The translations under genes were made by a program, and so were the position numbers. Of a stretch of 12,022 nucleotides of DNA, positions 6,724 to 12,022 are shown piece after piece. Position 1 is the stretch's first letter. Every line of letters starts with the position of its first letter. This DNA comes from Candidatus Hecatellales archaeon ex4484_218 (GTDB lineage Archaea; Thermoproteota; Bathyarchaeia; Hecatellales; Hecatellaceae): NCBI GenBank assembly GCA_002254975.1, contig NJEB01000002.1:1-12022 (forward strand), read 5' to 3'. The notes under the pieces were generated by a model that was not told where the DNA came from, did not search any database, and was given only the letters and a program-made list of their open reading frames with translations.

Positions 6724-7294
6724 AGAGTTAAAGGATTATTGTTCTAGACTTGCTCAAAGAGGTTATGTTACAGCTCATGGTGGAAATGCAAGTATTAAAG
6801 CTGGAAATTTAATGTGGATTACAAGACATGCATCCTCCCTAGAAAAACTTCGGTTTGAAGATGTTATTCAAGTTTATCTGGATAAACCTTCAAGTTTTGA
6901 TGCTTTATCCTCCACTGAAACCATAGTTCATAGACAAATTTATCTTGAAACCCCTAATTTGGCTGTTTTACATGCACATCCACCCAACTCTGTAGCTTTA
7001 TCCTTTTTTATGAATGAAATTATTCCTTTAGATACTGAAGGCTACTATGTTTTAAGAAAAATTCCTGTAGTTGAAGGTTCCCCTGGCTCATTAGAGCTTG
7101 CTAAAAATGTTGCTGAAGCCTTAAAAACCCATTATGCTGTTGTTGTTAGAGGTCATGGTGTTTTTTCAGCAGCAAAATACATGGATACAGCCTACCAATA
7201 CCTATGCATGGTTGAACACTCAGCAAAAATAATAATTTTAACTAAAAATCTTGAAAAAGCTGGGTTTAAATTTATACAACCAAAAAAATTTTAG
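6695..7294 (+). CDS. Class II (zinc) aldolase, L-fuculose-1-phosphate-aldolase-like
   Basis: This class II aldolase/adducin-family protein has 199 aa from the ATG at 6695, or 202 from a TTG at 6686. Such enzymes split sugar phosphates into dihydroxyacetone phosphate and an aldehyde, or run in reverse. Numbering from the ATG, the phosphate-binding turn is HGGN (28-31). The Zn ligands are H93 and H95 in LHAHPPNS and H154 in RGHGVFS, and the catalytic Glu is E75 in SSTET. The full active site is present and length is typical. The start lies inside the AOR frame, 29-38 nt before its stop, implying coupled translation. A methanogen relative (MJ1418) makes lactaldehyde precursor for F420. That, degradation of deoxysugar phosphates, or another aldol cleavage would all supply an aldehyde to AOR; the substrate is inference. 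Confidence 0.87.
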   Translation: MPLVPKEVYEELKDYCSRLAQRGYVTAHGGNASIKAGNLMWITRHASSLEKLRFEDVIQVYLDKPSSFDALSSTETIVHRQIYLETPNLAVLHAHPPNSVALSFFMNEIIPLDTEGYYVLRKIPVVEGSPGSLELAKNVAEALKTHYAVVVRGHGVFSAAKYMDTAYQYLCMVEHSAKIIILTKNLEKAGFKFIQPKKF

Positions 7295-7300
7295 AACCAA

Positions 7301-7315
7301 AATTTTTTATTTTTT
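7301..7315 (+). terminator. T-rich transcription terminator after the aldolase gene
   Basis: The run AATTTTTTATTTTTT begins 7 nt after the aldolase stop. Archaeal RNA polymerase commonly stops at such T stretches without a hairpin. It precedes, rather than follows, the inverted repeat at 7312-7358. Confidence 0.5.
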
Positions 7316-7358
7316 AGTAGGACAGTGTCCTATACCGTCATACATTGTCCTACTAAAA
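7312..7358. promoter_or_regulatory. Inverted repeat / tandem dyad operator candidate
   Basis: Two readings of this 47-base element are possible. As a hairpin, 7312-7328 pairs with 7342-7358: 17 base pairs with one G-T wobble, around a 13-nt loop. As protein sites, TAGGACA-G-TGTCCTA at 7318-7332 is a perfect 7+1+7 dyad. A half-degenerate copy, TCATACA-T-TGTCCTA, lies at 7338-7352, exactly 20 nt downstream, or about two helical turns. The 7-mer TGTCCTA or its complement was not noticed elsewhere in the window. No T tract follows the stem on either strand, so it is not a hairpin-plus-T terminator. A TATTATAT box A lies 22 nt further on at 7374-7381. An operator for a dimeric repressor or activator is the best reading, though no regulator gene is nearby. 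Confidence 0.6.
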
Positions 7359-7373
7359 TTCAAAATTTTAAGG

Positions 7374-7381
7374 TATTATAT
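7374..7381 (+). promoter_or_regulatory. Possible box A next to the operator
   Basis: TATTATAT in the context GGTATTATATGG would place a transcription start near 7402-7404, where an ATG opens an 11-codon frame (7402-7437). It could drive the M42 peptidase gene with a leader of about 90 nt. Other TA-rich boxes (7449-7457, 7481-7490) lie closer to that gene, so assignment is uncertain. Confidence 0.35.
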
Positions 7382-7489
7382 GGTTGTAGCATGGAATTTT
7401 TATGGTTAAGGGGAAAAATTATTTTGTGGATGTTTAAATTTGTGAGGCTTAAAAATAAAGGTTAAAGGTTTGATGTACCATTTTTATTT

Positions 7490-8557
7490 TTGGTGTTTGG
7501 GTTGGGTTTGTTTGAGCTTTTAAAAAAATTTTCTGAGGCTTCTGGTGTTCCTGGTTTTGAACATAATGTTGCTAATCTTATCCAAGATGAGCTTAAAAAC
7601 TATGTTGATTTCATGTATACAGACCAGCTTGGAAATTTGATTACGGTTAAAGGTTCTGGTGGAAAATCTATTTTGATTGCTGCTCATATGGATGAGGTTG
7701 GTTTAATTGTGAAACATATTGATGAGAAAGGATTTATTAGGTTTGCAAAGCTTGGTGGTGTTGCTGACCATGTTTTATTGAGTAGCCGTGTGGTTATCCA
7801 TACTTCGAAAGGTCCTTTATATGGTGTTATTGGATGTAAACCTATCCATTTAATGAGGGAAGATGAAAGAAAACAGTTGGTTCCTTACGATAAAATGTTT
7901 ATCGATATTGGTGCAAAAAGTTTGGAGGAAGCTAAAAATTTTGGTGTAAAGGTTGGAGACCCAATAAGTTTAGATAAAAACCTTATTCAACTTAAAAATA
8001 ATCTTGTATGTGGAAAAGCTTTTGATGATAGGGTTGGATGCACGATTCTGGTTGAAGTTTTGAAAAGGTCTAAACCCAAGAATAAAGTTTATGGTGTTTT
8101 TACAGTTCAGGAAGAGGTTGGTTTAAGAGGAGCAACAGTTTCAGCTTATTCCATCAACCCTAATCTTGGAATTGCTGTAGATACAACAACCTCAGCAGAC
8201 CATCCGGAAGTTGCTGAACATGAATCTCCAGTAAAACTTGGTTTAGGTCCAGCAATCCTTGTAGCTGATGGTAGAAGAGACTCTTTAGGTGGAGGTTTAA
8301 TTTCAAACCTAAAACTTAGAAATATGCTTGTAGATTTGGCTGAAAAATTAAGGATACCCTACCAAATTGAGGTTATGGAGGGTGGAACAACTGATGCAAC
8401 AGCAATCCAACTAACCCAAAAAGGGATTCCGGCATGTGTAATTTCCATACCAACCCGGTATGTTCATAGTTTTAGTGAAGTTTTAAACTTAGATGATGTT
8501 GAAAACCTAATAAAACTACTAATAGCCTTTGTTGAACAAGAAAAAATTGAAATTTAA
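7490..8557 (+). CDS. M42-family metallopeptidase (TET-type aminopeptidase / deblocking aminopeptidase)
   Basis: The product (355 aa from TTG 7490) is an M42 co-catalytic metallo-aminopeptidase. These form large cytosolic tetrahedral (TET) dodecamers that trim peptides released by the proteasome. Di-metal ligands are H66 (AAHMDEVG), D180 (KAFDDRVGC), E209 (QEEVG, with E208 as catalytic base), D231 (VDTTTSADHP) and H326 (RYVHSF). All are present, and GGTTDAT (298-304) is a conserved family loop. The lid domain lies about 73-165. Some family members were annotated as endoglucanases (FrvX), but peptidase activity is the established one. Residue selectivity cannot be read. The start is uncertain: TTG 7490, GTG 7493 and TTG 7508 are all possible, none has a clear ribosome site, and family N-termini favour a start close before FELLKKFSEASG. 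Confidence 0.9.
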   Translation: MVFGLGLFELLKKFSEASGVPGFEHNVANLIQDELKNYVDFMYTDQLGNLITVKGSGGKSILIAAHMDEVGLIVKHIDEKGFIRFAKLGGVADHVLLSSRVVIHTSKGPLYGVIGCKPIHLMREDERKQLVPYDKMFIDIGAKSLEEAKNFGVKVGDPISLDKNLIQLKNNLVCGKAFDDRVGCTILVEVLKRSKPKNKVYGVFTVQEEVGLRGATVSAYSINPNLGIAVDTTTSADHPEVAEHESPVKLGLGPAILVADGRRDSLGGGLISNLKLRNMLVDLAEKLRIPYQIEVMEGGTTDATAIQLTQKGIPACVISIPTRYVHSFSEVLNLDDVENLIKLLIAFVEQEKIEI

Positions 8558-8591
8558 CCAGTTTAAACTTGAAAAACCTGTTTAAGCCAAC

Positions 8592-8793
8592 CTAAAAAGT
8601 AAAATTTCCATTACTAAAACCTGTTCCACGAAAATTAAAAATTAAAACAATAAAACCATATTTAACAAATTTTTCAGCTAAATCAGCATAACCTTTATCC
8701 TTTTTTAACCTTAACCCTCGGAATATAAATTTTTCCAGCTAACCTTACGCCATCAACACTTTCAAAAAATAGTTTTTTAACCTTAAATTTCAC
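8592..8793 (-). pseudogene. Decayed alpha/beta hydrolase gene
   Basis: An intact-looking start survives: a GGAGGA ribosome site (8801-8806) 7 nt before a GTG at 8793. The frame reads KFKVKKLFFESVDGVRLAGK then IYIPRVKVKK and hits TAA at 8695-8697. Removing one A from the A6 run at 8701-8706 restores a second stretch, DKGYADLAEKFVKYGF then IVLIFNFRGTGFSNGNF, ending at TAG 8592-8594. The 'FRGTGxSxGNF' and 'DLAEKFVxxGFxVLxFxFRG' patterns are classic for alpha/beta hydrolases of the esterase/acyl-aminoacyl-peptidase type, and the N-terminus matches their 'F.S.DG..L.G..Y.P' opening. The stretch that should hold the HG oxyanion loop is missing, and so are the nucleophile Ser and everything after it. 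The gene has therefore suffered an internal deletion, a homopolymer frameshift and loss of its 3' part. The assignment rests on motif recognition, not on a search. Confidence 0.75.
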
Positions 8794-8842
8794 ATAGGTT
8801 TCCTCCAAACTTTCAACTTTTGGATGTTTTGGTTCTACAAGC

Positions 8843-8851
8843 TTTTATAAA
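8843..8851 (+). promoter_or_regulatory. Box A (TATA) of the por operon
   Basis: TTTTATAAA in the context AAGCTTTTATAAACACC is a good archaeal box A. Transcription should start about 25 nt downstream, near 8870-8875, giving a leader of roughly 20 nt that includes the ribosome site at 8882-8887. It is the clearest promoter in the window. Confidence 0.65.
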
Positions 8852-8881
8852 CACCTTCCAAAAAAATAGAAATAGAGACAT

Positions 8882-8887
8882 GAGGTG
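8882..8887 (+). promoter_or_regulatory. Ribosome binding site of porG
   Basis: GAGGTG matches the archaeal anti-Shine-Dalgarno sequence well. It lies 5 nt before the TTG at 8893 and 8 nt before the TTG at 8896, so it supports a TTG start but does not decide between the two. Confidence 0.7.
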
Positions 8888-8892
8888 TTAGA

Positions 8893-9447
8893 TTGTTGAT
8901 TGAGGTAAGATGGCATGGTAGAGGAGGTCAAGGAGCAGTAACAGCAGCTGAAATTTTAGCTCATGCAGCAATCAACGAAGGAAAATATGCTCAAGCTTTT
9001 CCGTCATTTGGACCTGAAAGAAGAGGTGCACCTGTTCTTGCATTTAATAGGTTTGATGAAAAACCAATTTGGACTAGGTCTGATGTTTATGAGCCTGATG
9101 TGGTTGTTGTTTTAGACCCAACTTTACTAAAAACTATTAATGTGGTTGAAGGATTAAAACCAAACGGAATTTTAATCTTAAATACTTCAAAAAAACCTGA
9201 AGAAGTAAAAGAAAAATATGGGTTTAAATCTAATTTTGCTATTGTTAATGCTACAAGAATAGCCTTAGATATAATTGGTGTACCTATTGTTAACACTTCT
9301 ATGTTAGGTGCTTTTGTTAAAGCAACAAAAATTCTGAAACTTGACTCTGTACTTGAGGTTGTTAAAGAGAGGTTTAAAGGTAAAATTGGGGAAAGAAACA
9401 TAAATGCTGTAACTAGAGCATACCATGAAACAACTATTGTGGGGTGA
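8893..9447 (+). CDS. porG: Pyruvate:ferredoxin oxidoreductase, gamma subunit
   Basis: This is the gamma subunit (184 aa) of the heterotetrameric pyruvate:ferredoxin oxidoreductase, which converts pyruvate and CoA to acetyl-CoA, CO2 and reduced ferredoxin, reversibly, in the cytosol. Family hallmarks are HGRGGQGAVTAAE (8-20) at the start, AFPSFGPERRGAP (35-47), DVVVVLDPTLL (69-79) and NTSMLGAFVKAT (133-144), all expected for a POR/KOR gamma chain. The start is TTG at 8893 with GAGGTG 5 nt upstream. It is the first gene of a tight four-gene operon; its stop TGA forms part of the ribosome site for porD. Substrate is assigned from the whole operon, mainly the alpha subunit. Confidence 0.93.
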   Translation: MLIEVRWHGRGGQGAVTAAEILAHAAINEGKYAQAFPSFGPERRGAPVLAFNRFDEKPIWTRSDVYEPDVVVVLDPTLLKTINVVEGLKPNGILILNTSKKPEEVKEKYGFKSNFAIVNATRIALDIIGVPIVNTSMLGAFVKATKILKLDSVLEVVKERFKGKIGERNINAVTRAYHETTIVG

Positions 9448-9455
9448 AATTTTTT

Positions 9456-9758
9456 ATGGAAAAATTTAAATTAAACCCAAAACCTACATGGAAAGAATTA
9501 CCTATAGCTTCCATGATTCCACAACCAGCAACCTCCCGTTTTTATAAAACAGGTGATTGGAGAAGTTTTAGACCTGTTGTTGACAAGGAAAAATGTACAC
9601 GTTGTGGTTTATGTTGGGTTTATTGTCCGGATGGAGCTATAAGAATAGTTGAAGATGGAAGTTATGATGTTGATTTAGATTATTGTAAGGGTTGTGGAAT
9701 TTGTGCTGAAGAATGTCCTGTTAAAGCTATAAGCATGGTTGAGGAGGTCGAAGAATAA
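9456..9758 (+). CDS. porD: Pyruvate:ferredoxin oxidoreductase, delta subunit (2[4Fe-4S] ferredoxin-like)
   Basis: This small electron-transfer subunit (100 aa from ATG 9456) carries two [4Fe-4S] clusters that take electrons from the catalytic alpha/beta core to external ferredoxin. Cluster ligands are C47, C50, C53 and C57 (CTRCGLCWVYCP) with C77, C80, C83 and C87 (CKGCGICAEECP), both in the bacterial-ferredoxin CxxCxxCxxxCP form. The N-terminal extension, including KPTWKELPI and TGDWRSFRPV, is typical of POR/VOR delta chains. A GTG at 9444 would add 4 residues. I prefer the ATG because GGGGTGA at 9441-9447, a strong ribosome site spanning the porG stop, lies 8 nt before it, while the GTG has none. 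The gene ends in TAATG, overlapping porA by one base. Confidence 0.93.
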   Translation: MEKFKLNPKPTWKELPIASMIPQPATSRFYKTGDWRSFRPVVDKEKCTRCGLCWVYCPDGAIRIVEDGSYDVDLDYCKGCGICAEECPVKAISMVEEVEE

Positions 9759-10939
9759 TGGCTAAAAGGATAGCTATAGAATGTTCTCATGCCATTTCTT
9801 TAGCAGCTAAACTTGCTAATGTAGATGTGGTTGCAGCTTACCCTATAACTCCTCAAACCCATATTGTGGAAAAACTTTCAGAGTATGTGGCTGACGGAGA
9901 ATTGGATGCTGAATACATAAACGTTGAATCTGAACATTCAGCTATGAGTGCATGTATTGGTGCTTCAGCTGTGGGTGCAAGAGTTTTTACGGCAACAGCT
10001 GGACAAGGACTTGCATTAATGCATGAAATGCTTTTTATTGCTGCAGGTAATAGGCTTCCTATTGTTATGGCTGTTGCTAACAGGTCTTTATCTCCTAACC
10101 TAAACATCTGGGGGGACCAAAGTGATATGATGGCTTCAAAAGATTGTGGTTGGATACAAATTTATGCTGAAAATGCACAAGAAGTTTTTGATTTTACACT
10201 TCAAGCTTTTAAAATTGCTGAAGATGAAAGAGTTATGCTTCCAGTAGCAATAAATTTTGATGGTTTTTATGTGACTCACGTGATCGAACCAATTATTGCT
10301 TTAGACCAAGAAGAAGTTAAAAAGTTTCTTCCGCCAAGAAAAATTCCCAGTTATGCTCTTCACCCAGACCATCCAACAACATGGGGTCCAATAGGGCTTC
10401 CGGATGTTCAAACAGAACTTAAACGTCAATTGGAAGAAGCTTTACGAAACTCAAAAACCGTAATAAAGGAAGTTTGGAAAGAATTTGGAGATATGTTTGG
10501 TAGATACTACGATTTTTTTGAGCCTTATAGGCTTGAAGATGCTGAAATAGCAATATTGATGATGGGTGGGCATTGTGGAACAGCAAGAATAGCTGTTGAT
10601 AGGCTTAGAGAAAAAGGTGAAAAGGTAGGTTTGATTAAACTAAGACTTTTTAGACCATTCCCGGATGAAGAGTTAATTAAGCTTACAAAAAACCTTAAAG
10701 TTTTAGCTATTGTGGATAAAGCTTTTTCTCCAGGTGGACTTGGAGGACCTGTTTTCACGGAGGTTAAAGCATTGTTTTATAACCAAAAAATTAAACCTGA
10801 AATTGTTGGGTTTATTGCTGGTTTGGGTGGTAGAGATATTCGTGTTGATGAGTTTATGGTTGCTGTTGAAAGGGCTAAAAAGGCTTTGATGGGTGAGAAA
10901 ATCGATAAAGGTTTTATGTTTTTACAGGTGAGGGAGTAA
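9758..10939 (+). CDS. porA: Pyruvate:ferredoxin oxidoreductase, alpha subunit
   Basis: The alpha subunit (393 aa) binds the pyrimidine side of thiamine pyrophosphate and helps hold pyruvate. Visible hallmarks are AAYPITPQTHIVEKL (26-40), with T31 matching a substrate-contact Thr of characterised enzymes, then INVESEHSAMSACIGASA (54-71), where E58 or E60 is the likely TPP-activating Glu. Next come TATAGQGLALMHE (78-90), VANRSLSPNLNIWGDQSD (106-123), with R109 the likely pyruvate-binding Arg, and GWIQIYAENAQE (131-142). The 'GLALMHE...NR.LS' and 'W.DQ.D' pattern resembles PorA rather than 2-oxoglutarate or indolepyruvate enzymes. The C-terminal half has MMGGHCGTARIAVDRLR (268-284) and FSPGGLGGPVFTEV (323-336), the transketolase-C-like domain. 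A strong GAGGAGGT at 9741-9748 precedes the ATG by 9 nt. Confidence 0.95.
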   Translation: MAKRIAIECSHAISLAAKLANVDVVAAYPITPQTHIVEKLSEYVADGELDAEYINVESEHSAMSACIGASAVGARVFTATAGQGLALMHEMLFIAAGNRLPIVMAVANRSLSPNLNIWGDQSDMMASKDCGWIQIYAENAQEVFDFTLQAFKIAEDERVMLPVAINFDGFYVTHVIEPIIALDQEEVKKFLPPRKIPSYALHPDHPTTWGPIGLPDVQTELKRQLEEALRNSKTVIKEVWKEFGDMFGRYYDFFEPYRLEDAEIAILMMGGHCGTARIAVDRLREKGEKVGLIKLRLFRPFPDEELIKLTKNLKVLAIVDKAFSPGGLGGPVFTEVKALFYNQKIKPEIVGFIAGLGGRDIRVDEFMVAVERAKKALMGEKIDKGFMFLQVRE

Positions 10940-10941
10940 GT

Positions 10942-11874
10942 ATGGCTGAAAAAAAAGTTTTCTTTAAAAGTTTAAAAGACCTACCAAAAGAAGATTTTTT
11001 TGTTCAAGGTCATCGTGCATGCCCCGGTTGTGGTGAAACTATTGCTGTTAGACTTATAATGAAAGCTGTTGGCCCCAACTGTATTGTTATTACTCCAACT
11101 GGATGTTTGGAGGTTGTTTCCTCACCTTACCCATATACTTCATGGGCTGTTCCATGGTATCATGTAGCTTTTGAAAATGCTGCTGCTGTTGCTTCTGGTG
11201 TTGAAGCTGGACTTAAAGCTTTAATGCGAAAAGGTAAACTTGAAAAAAAGAGAATTCATGTAATTGCTATTGCTGGAGATGGTGGAACAGCAGATATTGG
11301 GCTTCAAGCTTTATCAGGAGCTCTTGAAAGAGGTCATGATTTTCTTTATGTTTGTTTAGATAATGAAGCCTACATGAATACTGGAATTCAAAGGTCAGGC
11401 TCAACACCTTATGGTGCATGGACAACAACCTCAGCTGTTGGTAAAATTATGCCTGGAAAACTTCAATGGAAAAAAAATGTACCTGCGATAGCTGCTGCAC
11501 ATGATATCCCATATGTTGCAACAGCCTGTCCAGCTTATCCTCTTGACCTAGTTAATAAAGCTAAAAAGGCTGTTGAAATTGATGGTCCAGCTTATCTACA
11601 TGTTTTAACTCCATGTGTTCCAGGTTGGAGAATTCCTAGCAACCTATCAATAAAAATTGCTAGATTAGCTGTTCAAACTGGTATATTTCCACTTTATGAA
11701 GTTGAAGATGGAAGGCTGCATGTAACTGTAAAAGTTCCAAAAAGAAAGCATGTAAAAGAGTATTTGAAGCTTCAAGGTAGATTTGCTCATTTAACTGATG
11801 GTGAAATCGAAAAAATTCAAAAACGTGTGGATATGGAAAGTGAAAAACTTGGTTTAGGTCCTAGGGAAACCTAA
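10942..11874 (+). CDS. porB: Pyruvate:ferredoxin oxidoreductase, beta subunit
   Basis: The beta subunit (310 aa) binds the diphosphate of TPP and the [4Fe-4S] cluster nearest to it. Cluster ligands are C27 and C30 (ACPGCGE), C55 (TPTGCLEV) and C225 (TPCVPGW). The TPP/Mg2+ motif is AGDGGTADIGLQALSGALER (111-130), closing at DNEAYMNTGIQRSGSTPYG (140-158), which is typical of PorB and of VOR beta chains. Length and features are complete. It follows porA after 2 nt, with GGTGAGGGAG just before its ATG. After its stop an A6/T7 spacer separates it from the convergent deaminase gene. With porG, porD and porA the enzyme is complete, so the cell can both oxidise pyruvate and, with strong ferredoxin reduction, make it from acetyl-CoA. 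Confidence 0.95.
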   Translation: MAEKKVFFKSLKDLPKEDFFVQGHRACPGCGETIAVRLIMKAVGPNCIVITPTGCLEVVSSPYPYTSWAVPWYHVAFENAAAVASGVEAGLKALMRKGKLEKKRIHVIAIAGDGGTADIGLQALSGALERGHDFLYVCLDNEAYMNTGIQRSGSTPYGAWTTTSAVGKIMPGKLQWKKNVPAIAAAHDIPYVATACPAYPLDLVNKAKKAVEIDGPAYLHVLTPCVPGWRIPSNLSIKIARLAVQTGIFPLYEVEDGRLHVTVKVPKRKHVKEYLKLQGRFAHLTDGEIEKIQKRVDMESEKLGLGPRET

Positions 11875-11876
11875 CC

Positions 11877-11891
11877 AAAAAACATTTTTTT
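11877..11891. terminator. Bidirectional T-rich terminator between convergent genes
   Basis: The 15-nt gap between the porB stop and the convergent deaminase stop is made of A6, CA and T7. It offers a T run for RNA polymerase coming from either side, as expected for archaeal intrinsic termination. The T7 run overlaps the stop codon of the minus-strand gene. Confidence 0.5.
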
Positions 11892-12022
11892 ATTCTATCA
11901 TGTAGCTTTGCATTTTTCCTTCATCATCCAAATAAATAACTTTTGATATTCCAGCTTGCTTCATCAATTTTCTACAAATATTACATGGTTTAGACGTTAC
12001 ATACATGGTTCCACCATTAACC
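11890..12022 (-). CDS. dCMP/cytidine-deaminase-family protein (C-terminal part, runs off window)
   Basis: On the minus strand an open frame enters from the window edge and stops with TAA at 11890-11892, giving the last 43 residues of a protein. It reads VNGGTMYVTSKPCNICRKL and then MKQAGISKVIYLDDEGKMQ. The PCxxC motif is the second zinc-binding half of the cytidine/deoxycytidylate deaminase family, and 'MYVTSKPCNICxKLxxxAGIxKVIY' is the typical strand-helix context of ComEB-like dCMP deaminases. These convert dCMP to dUMP for thymidylate synthesis. The first zinc motif (HAE) is outside the window, so the substrate is inferred from the family pattern. It is convergent with porB. Confidence 0.8.
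   Translation of the reverse strand, partial: VNGGTMYVTSKPCNICRKLMKQAGISKVIYLDDEGKMQSYMIE

Larger units (their letters stand above)
8558..8892. other. 335-base spacer between the peptidase and por genes
   Basis: No intact gene was found here. It holds the minus-strand hydrolase relic (8592-8793), a TATA box (8843-8851) and the ribosome site of the first por gene (8882-8887). The remaining stretches, 8558-8591 and 8807-8842, show nothing recognisable. Confidence 0.7.

Noticed and set aside
7312..7358. Inverted repeat as a hairpin-type terminator or a mobile-element end
   Set aside because: No T run follows the stem on either strand. The flanks show no target-site duplication and no second copy was noticed, so a regulatory site fits better.
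7391..7465. A 24-codon frame (MEFLWLRGKIILWMFKFVRL...) in the spacer before the peptidase
   Set aside because: It has no ribosome site and no convincing promoter at leaderless distance, and its Trp/Lys/Phe-rich make-up is what random AT-rich DNA yields. Too weak to call a gene.
9853..10107. Antisense frames within the por operon (also 9087-9401 and 10525-10758)
   Set aside because: They lie opposite highly conserved por coding sequence, have no start signals, and read as low-complexity mirrors of the sense codons.
1..12022. tRNA, rRNA, CRISPR array, insertion sequence or integration site
   Set aside because: No GC-rich structured block, regularly spaced repeat, transposase motif or terminal inverted repeats with flanking duplications were seen on either strand by eye.

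Overview
The window looks like an AT-rich archaeal chromosome. The evidence is gene content: an archaeal-type phosphoglycolate phosphatase, a COG1340-like archaeal coiled-coil protein, a GPN-loop GTPase, a tungsten-type aldehyde:ferredoxin oxidoreductase (AOR), an M42 aminopeptidase and a four-subunit pyruvate:ferredoxin oxidoreductase in the order gamma-delta-alpha-beta. Signals agree: TATA/box A elements lie about 24-26 nt before probable leaderless starts, GGAGG/GAGGTG ribosome sites precede internal genes, TTG starts are frequent, and Arg is mostly AGA/AGG. An anaerobic Thermoproteota lineage such as Bathyarchaeia would fit, but this is inference. No 16S or other marker gene is present.

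Layout. 1-340 (-) is the 5' part of an amidohydrolase. 430-1700 (+) is a HAD phosphatase overlapping a small alpha/beta hydrolase. 1704-2594 (-) is a coiled-coil protein with internal heptad-multiple repeats. 2649-3650 (+) is a radical SAM protein with a C-terminal Cys cluster. 3647-4696 (-) is a TFIIB-like zinc-ribbon miniprotein followed by a GPN-loop GTPase. 4769-7294 (+) is a 55-aa unknown protein, the AOR and an overlapping class II aldolase. 7295-7489 is non-coding, with a striking inverted-repeat/operator cluster. 7490-8557 (+) is the M42 peptidase. 8592-8793 (-) is a decayed alpha/beta hydrolase gene. 8843-11874 (+) is the por operon with its promoter. 11890-12022 (-) is the C-terminal end of a dCMP-deaminase-like gene.

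How the genes fit together. The por genes make a complete pyruvate:ferredoxin oxidoreductase linking pyruvate, acetyl-CoA and reduced ferredoxin. AOR also works with ferredoxin, oxidising aldehydes to acids, and its overlap with an aldolase suggests it oxidises an aldehyde the aldolase releases. The zinc ribbon and the GPN GTPase may act together near RNA polymerase assembly or transcription. The rest is housekeeping or unassigned. No mobile element, CRISPR array or tRNA was seen.

No complete, clearly new multi-gene system is present. The best candidates for new biology are the operator/hairpin at 7312-7358, the 55-aa protein before AOR, the zinc ribbon-GPN pair and the AOR-aldolase coupling. 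The hydrolase pseudogene at 8592-8793 is an unexpected relic in what looks like an empty spacer.
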